Source: Neopestalotiopsis rosae (lineage: Eukaryota; Ascomycota; Sordariomycetes; Amphisphaeriales; Sporocadaceae). Taken from it: a stretch of DNA of 64,000 bases. Of this stretch, positions 59,287 through 64,000 are shown in pieces (positions within the stretch are counted from its first letter, which is position 1; the number at the start of each line of letters is the position of its first letter). Below the pieces are notes generated by a model. It was not told where the DNA came from. It ran no database searches and saw nothing but the letters and a program-made list of their open reading frames with translations. The stretch spans positions 2,976,001 through 3,040,000 of the forward strand of contig JALGAS010000002.1 in the NCBI GenBank assembly GCA_023078685.1, in the 5' to 3' direction. A program made the translations under genes and the position numbers.

Positions 59287-61671
59287 AACTTCGTTCGATC
59301 TCAGCGCACCTCGCCAGAGCATGATCCCAACACTCGTCACGTCATTTATGGCCTCGATGCTGATTTGATCATGCTGGGTCTTGCTACGCATGAACCGCAC
59401 TTCCGCGTTCTGCGTGAAGATGTGTTCGCTGACCAGGGCAAGGTTCGAACCTGCAGGCTTTGTGGCCAGCCTGGCCACGAGGCTAGAGACTGCCGCGGCG
59501 AAGCCAAGCCAAAAGATGACGAATTGGTGGATAAGAAACCTATGCCTTTGAAGCCATTTATTTGGCTCCATGTTTCGGCTTTCCGAGAATATCTCGCCGT
59601 GGAGCTCGATGTTCCTGGACTTCCATTCAAATTCGACTTGGAGAGGGCCATCGACGATTGGGTCTTTATGTGCTTCTTTGTCGGAAACGACTTCTTGCCC
59701 CATTTGCCTGCTCTGGAGATTCGTGAAAACGGTATCGATACCTTGATAGCCATTTGGAGAGACAACCTGCCTCACATGGGTGGCTATTTGACCAAAGATG
59801 GTCATGTGGACTTATCAAGGGCACAGCTGATCTTTGAGGGTCTGGCCAAGCAGGAGGATGCGATCTTCCGCAGGCGAAGAGAGACTGAAGAAAGGCGTGA
59901 GGCTAACGCGAAGAGACGAAGATTGAATGACGAGAGGAACGGACGAAACGACCACCGTAACGGTGGCAAGGACAACTCTCAGCCAGCGCATAGCCAGGCA
60001 CTCACACATGACATGATCATCAACAAAGCAGCCAATAACGACGATGCCAACAATGCCAACAAGAGTGCTGCTGCTGTGCTCAAGAGTCAAATTCAAGGAC
60101 TGATGAACAAGCCAAGCTCGTCAAATGGGGATGAGCCCGCAGCACAGCCTTCTGCTCCTGGCAAACGCAAGGCTGACTTGGTTGAGCAAGATGGCGCGAA
60201 CACTCCTGGAAGCGATTCGGCAGCTACACCCTCTGCACCGCCCAAACCCGATCCATCCGAAGACACGGTTAGACTCTGGGAGGATGGCTACGCAGATAGA
60301 TACTACGAGCAGAAATTCCATGTCGATCCCAAGGACATCGAATTCCGCCACAAAGTCGCGCGAGCTTACACGGAGGGTCTAGCTTGGGTGCTTAGGTACT
60401 ATTTCCAGGGCTGTCCCTCCTGGGAATGGTATTACCCATACCACTATGCACCATTTGCGCAAGATTTCGTCGACCTTGGGAAGATGGAAATCAACTTCGA
60501 GAAGGGCAGGGTCTCGAAACCTTTCGAGCAGCTGCTCAGTGTTCAACCTGCAGCTTCTCGTCATGTCTTGCCGGCTGAGTTTCATGACCTCATGACAAAC
60601 CCAGAGAGTGAAATCATTGATTTCTACCCTGAAGACTTCGAGGTCGACCTCAATGGCAAGAAGATGGCCTGGCAAGGCGTTGCACTTCTTCCTTTCATTG
60701 ACATGCCACGTCTTCTGGCGGCTGCTGAAAAGAAATACCCGCTACTGAGCGCGGCGGACACAGCGCGAAATGGACTAGGAAAGGAGGTTCTGCTCCTATC
60801 AGAAGCAAACCAAGAACTCTACGATGATATCACTAGTCATTTCTATTCGAAGAAGCAGGGTGGATCAGAGTTCAAGATCAACCCGCGAATAGCACAAGGC
60901 CTATCCGGAAAAGTCGAGAAGCAGGAAGACTATCTCCCGCACGGCACTCTGGAGTATCCACTCGAGAGCAAAGGCATGCCCAACGTGGAAGATGATCGCT
61001 CACTCACGTAAGTTTTGGCATTCCACATTGATTCAATAAAAGCAGGCTAACTCTGCCCCAGTGTTGTATACAAGATGCCGAGCAGTTCCCACACTCACAA
61101 GTCCATGTTGCTCCGTGGGGTTGAAATGCCAACGCCTGCGCTCAACCGACATGATATTGAAGAGTTGAAGGGCAAGATGCGCAACTCTGGGCGAAGCTAT
61201 GGCGGTGCACCGTTCCGCGGTAATGGCAGAGGTCGGGGTGGTAGAATTGATTACGGCCCTGGAATGTCCGGCGGTGGCGGCCGGGGCGGACGCCATGATC
61301 GAAACCAATATGGTGGAAACCAAGGTTATGGTGGAAATCAAGGCTATGGTGGCCAGCAACAGCACTATGGCGGACCGAACTCGTTCCCTCCAGTCCCTCC
61401 CCCGGGTTGGGTGCCCCCACCTCCTGGCGCCTTCGGCTTCGGTGCAGGTCTGCCTCCGCCGCCGCCGCCTCCTGGTAACTATGGCGGACACAATTCATAT
61501 GGCGGTTCTCACAATGGTAACTACGGTGGACAGCAAAACTACTATCGGCCTCCCCAGCATGGAGGTGGCTATGGCGGTTATGGTGGCAATCACAACTCGG
61601 GCTCGAACGGTCGTGATCGACGTCCGTACGATGATGGCAGAAACCAGCGTGGTGGCCGAAACTATAGGTAG
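58577..61671 (+). CDS. RAT1: 5'-3' exoribonuclease 2 (Rat1/Xrn2)
   Basis: Nuclear 5'-3' exoribonuclease for rRNA/snoRNA processing and torpedo termination of Pol II, usually with Rai1. Predicted 991 aa from exons 58577-58886, 58952-61007 and 61062-61671 (introns 65 and 54 nt). Start [18 protein letters not shown] is the invariant Xrn N-terminus. Acidic active-site residues lie in [12 protein letters not shown] (Asp55), [19 protein letters not shown] (Asp104), [27 protein letters not shown] (Asp239, Asp241) and [16 protein letters not shown] zinc knuckle is present (Cys271, Cys274, His279, Cys284). Residues about 410-520 are a low-complexity linker. Beyond about residue 850 the tail is Gly/Tyr/Asn-rich (YGGNQGYGG) with a proline stretch and RGG-like ends, as in other filamentous fungi. 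Confidence 0.95.
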
Positions 61672-63415
61672 CCGACGAAGCAGCTGGACGATGCTGTTGG
61701 GCAAGCAGCAAATGATTATGGCATCACTCTGACCATGTGCTGTAGAATGGTCCTATAGCTAACGATGAGCGAGCTCGCGATTGCGGCTCCCGCCTCTTGT
61801 CTCCTGCTTGGTCCCATGTCCGTGAACGTGTACACAGTACCTGATTGCTTCCTCATCTATATACTTTGTTTTCCTCTCAATTGTAGTAATATCAAATGCA
61901 CCAAATATAGAAACGTCAGAGATGCAAGGGTCAAGAAAGATAGCCCGTGCTACTGGCGAAAGTCGTAGAAACCCAGCTCTGGGAGTCATACGTACAGTAC
62001 CTACAGTGTACGTTTGCCGAGAGTTTTGAAATAGGGGTCAGCCGGGGTAGAAACACCCTTGACCTCTGCGAGCCACTTTTTTGTGAATCCCTGCCTTGGG
62101 CTATAGGTAGATACCAGCCGACTATAGCATTTCAGCCGTGACACAAGATATCTCGCGCCACCTACCTAAAATATCGGGATCCGGACGCTAAAACAGATTA
62201 CTGTAGTGGAAGAGGGCCAATTCTGAAGCTGTTTTCTCTTGGGTTCTGAGGGTTACTGATCGCAATAATCTTGGTGGGCGCCTCGCGGCTCGAGCACGCA
62301 CTCGAGACCTCTCCATTTTATGGCTCCTCCCGAGGCGACTTGCACCATCAGAGGACAGCGTCGTCCCATTGGGAAGTGGATGCCAACTCCGTCTGAAGAT
62401 CTGTGCAACAACATTGGCCCGCCTGGTCAGGGAAACTCTTCAGCATACTCCGTAGACAGTATGGAGAGGGAACAAATAAAGGCCTCAGCTTCTCGTACGA
62501 GTTGGATTAGCACACGTTGTGCCCCGCTGAAGACGGGACAATAATGGACTATATAGGTAGATTTGAAGATTGGGCAAAAATCCAAGAGCCGGTGTTTTTT
62601 TGCAAGGAAATTGTGTTGGCCGGTAGTGTACAATGCTCCCTCCCCACGAGGGATTCGAGAAAAATGACGAGCTATCCATGGATGCTTTGGGGGCAATGGG
62701 ATGCGCCTGTCAGGTCCATAGATTGGTCCTGGGTGGATTATGTGCCGGCCGGCTTTGCGCTATGGGGGCAGCATGTCCGATAGCACTTGACCTGGACCCC
62801 CGCATTGGTACTTAGACTATCCTTGATTGATGGCGTTGGGCTGCCGCACCCATTTCGACGGACGGCAATAATTATTATTGCTTGGTTGTGGTGATCCAGA
62901 CAGACCGGACGCTTCGTTGGCTTGCTTCGCTGCCTTTTTGCCTTGCTGAACAGAACATTGCGCTGTGCCAGCCAAATTTCCAGAGACTGCAATTGCATCG
63001 CCGAGTGCAGAGTCTCGCTCGAGAGAGACGTGTAGCTATCTCGACTGCCAGCACTTTGTCACCGTCCCTCACCGTCCGTCCCACTGAAAGTGCTACTAGC
63101 GAGACGCGGCGACACTACATACGCTCCTGCGTTCGCGACGACACCTGTACGATACGGATACACTGCTCGATCCTGCCGAGGACAAGGCTCCCACCAAAAC
63201 GAAAGCGACACACTACCTACCTAGACAGCTAATCGCACGCCGGGCATTGGAGCCACAGGTTTCGGCATTTAATTATCTGAGACATTGACGTAGTACCGTG
63301 ACGAGCAAGCAATTGCCCTCTTGTTGCGACCTCCCCCCCGCGTTCCTAGCTCGAAGGCTCATGGCGCCGTCACGATGAGGAGCAGCATCAGGATAGCTAG
63401 ACGACGGAACACAAG
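61672..63415. other. Intergenic, 1.7 kb
   Basis: 3' flank of RAT1 and 5' flank of the gene that starts at 63416, same direction. Short frames on both strands lack support. No RNA gene or repeat recognised. Confidence 0.55.
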
Positions 63416-64000
63416 ATGAATGGCGATGCGGGTCTTGTCGGCTGCTTAGTCGAGAGGCTCACCACCAGAGTATGGCCTTTCTCTCCCTCTCTCTGCCCCC
63501 CATGATCCTATCCTCTCCCAAATCGGCCGTATATTATGCAAGTTCGGGAGTGAATCCACACAGATGCGCTAACACTTCCTCCTTCAGCTCCCGCATCGCA
63601 CTGGCAACCAACTCGAAGACTTCCGGCAAGACGAAATCATCGTCATTACGCGCACCTCATTGCTCAAGATTAGCGCCACATCGATAGCACTGGTGCTCGA
63701 TTCCCTGATAACATTACTGGAGGAACTCATTCGTCCGTACAGATCTTTGGAAGCTCAACCAAACCATATATTCGCCTCTGGAACCTATGTGTACGGACTT
63801 ATTGCCGACTGTTGCAGTGCTGCCTGGCGACATCAACGAGAGAAAGTTGCCAATGGCGCTGGAGGTGTCGAAAATGGGCGGCCCGCGCCGGCCAATGTCA
63901 TGCCCGAGTCCCTAGATGGACAGCTCGTGGGACGACTGACCGAGATAAACAAACTAATGTTGGCCCCAGTGCCGGACAATTTCGTCCTGCCTACAGTCAC
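63416..64000 (+). CDS. Unidentified protein, N-terminal part (partial)
   Basis: I do not recognise this gene. A first exon 63416-63469 (ATG to ACCACCAGA) is followed by a 118-nt intron with donor GTATGG, branch GCTAAC and acceptor CTTCAG, and then an open frame from 63588 to the right edge. The join reads ERLTTRLPHRTGNQLEDF and keeps frame over 155 codons. The visible part is mostly helical and moderately hydrophobic (for example ISATSIALVLDSLITLLEEL, YVYGLIADCCSAAW), which suggests the start of a large helical-repeat (HEAT-like) protein. There is no signal peptide or transmembrane helix. Function must be judged from the part beyond the edge. Confidence 0.75.

Noticed and set aside
1..64000. 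tRNA, 5S rRNA and spliceosomal RNA genes
   Set aside because: I looked for B-box/TPsiC-like motifs with matching stems and for U6- or SRP-like cores and saw none convincing. A covariance-model search would be decisive.
1..64000. CRISPR arrays, prophage or bacterial operons
   Set aside because: No regularly spaced repeats; gene structure with introns is plainly eukaryotic.

Overview
The window is nuclear DNA of a filamentous ascomycete (Pezizomycotina). Supporting signs are many short introns (about 50-120 bases) with GT..AG ends and CTAAC-type branch sites, compact genes on both strands, and protein types such as a Rat1/Xrn2 with a glycine-rich tail, an EF-hand MscS channel, Mak10 and Abp2. 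A Sordariomycete, perhaps Hypocreales, is my best guess from overall style; it is an inference and no marker gene here proves it. There are no prokaryotic, viral or transposon genes that I can support.

Layout. 0-8 kb: the 5' part of a mitochondrial seryl-tRNA synthetase (runs off the left edge) and a 2000-residue repeat-built coiled-coil protein of unknown function, both on the minus strand. 9.6-11.4 kb: a secreted GMC oxidoreductase of cellobiose dehydrogenase type without a cytochrome domain. 15.7-24.2 kb: a mitochondrial GTP/GDP carrier (plus strand), then a membrane-anchored alpha/beta hydrolase with a TAP-like C-terminus and an MscS-type calcium-binding channel (minus). 28.4-30.7 kb: an MFS sugar transporter with seven coding exons. 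35.3-61.7 kb is gene-dense housekeeping DNA: Abp2-like DNA-binding protein, peroxisomal adenine nucleotide carrier, NatC subunit Mak10, ATP synthase epsilon, cytochrome bc1 core protein 2, RNA polymerase III subunit Rpc82/RPC3, PRMT3-type arginine methyltransferase, tether Uso1/p115 and exoribonuclease Rat1. At 63.4 kb an unidentified gene begins and runs off the right edge.

The genes do not form an operon-like or biosynthetic pathway unit. The strongest shared theme is organelle energy metabolism: mitochondrial SerRS, GTP/GDP carrier, ATP synthase epsilon and bc1 core 2, plus the peroxisomal ATP carrier. The GMC enzyme and sugar transporter could both serve plant-carbohydrate use, but they lie 17 kb apart with unrelated genes between.

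Three long stretches (11.4-15.7, 24.2-28.4 and 30.7-35.3 kb) hold no gene that I can support. I did not find a clear new multi-gene system. The most unusual things are the repeat-built coiled-coil protein, the 29-residue tandem repeats in the Uso1 tail with one near-identical duplication, a 16-nt internal exon in the Abp2 gene, a GC-AG intron in the core 2 gene, a PRMT3 whose zinc-finger cysteines are gone, and a candidate eight-cysteine small protein in the Abp2/carrier intergenic region. All exon boundaries were read by eye from splice signals, frame continuity and family resemblance.
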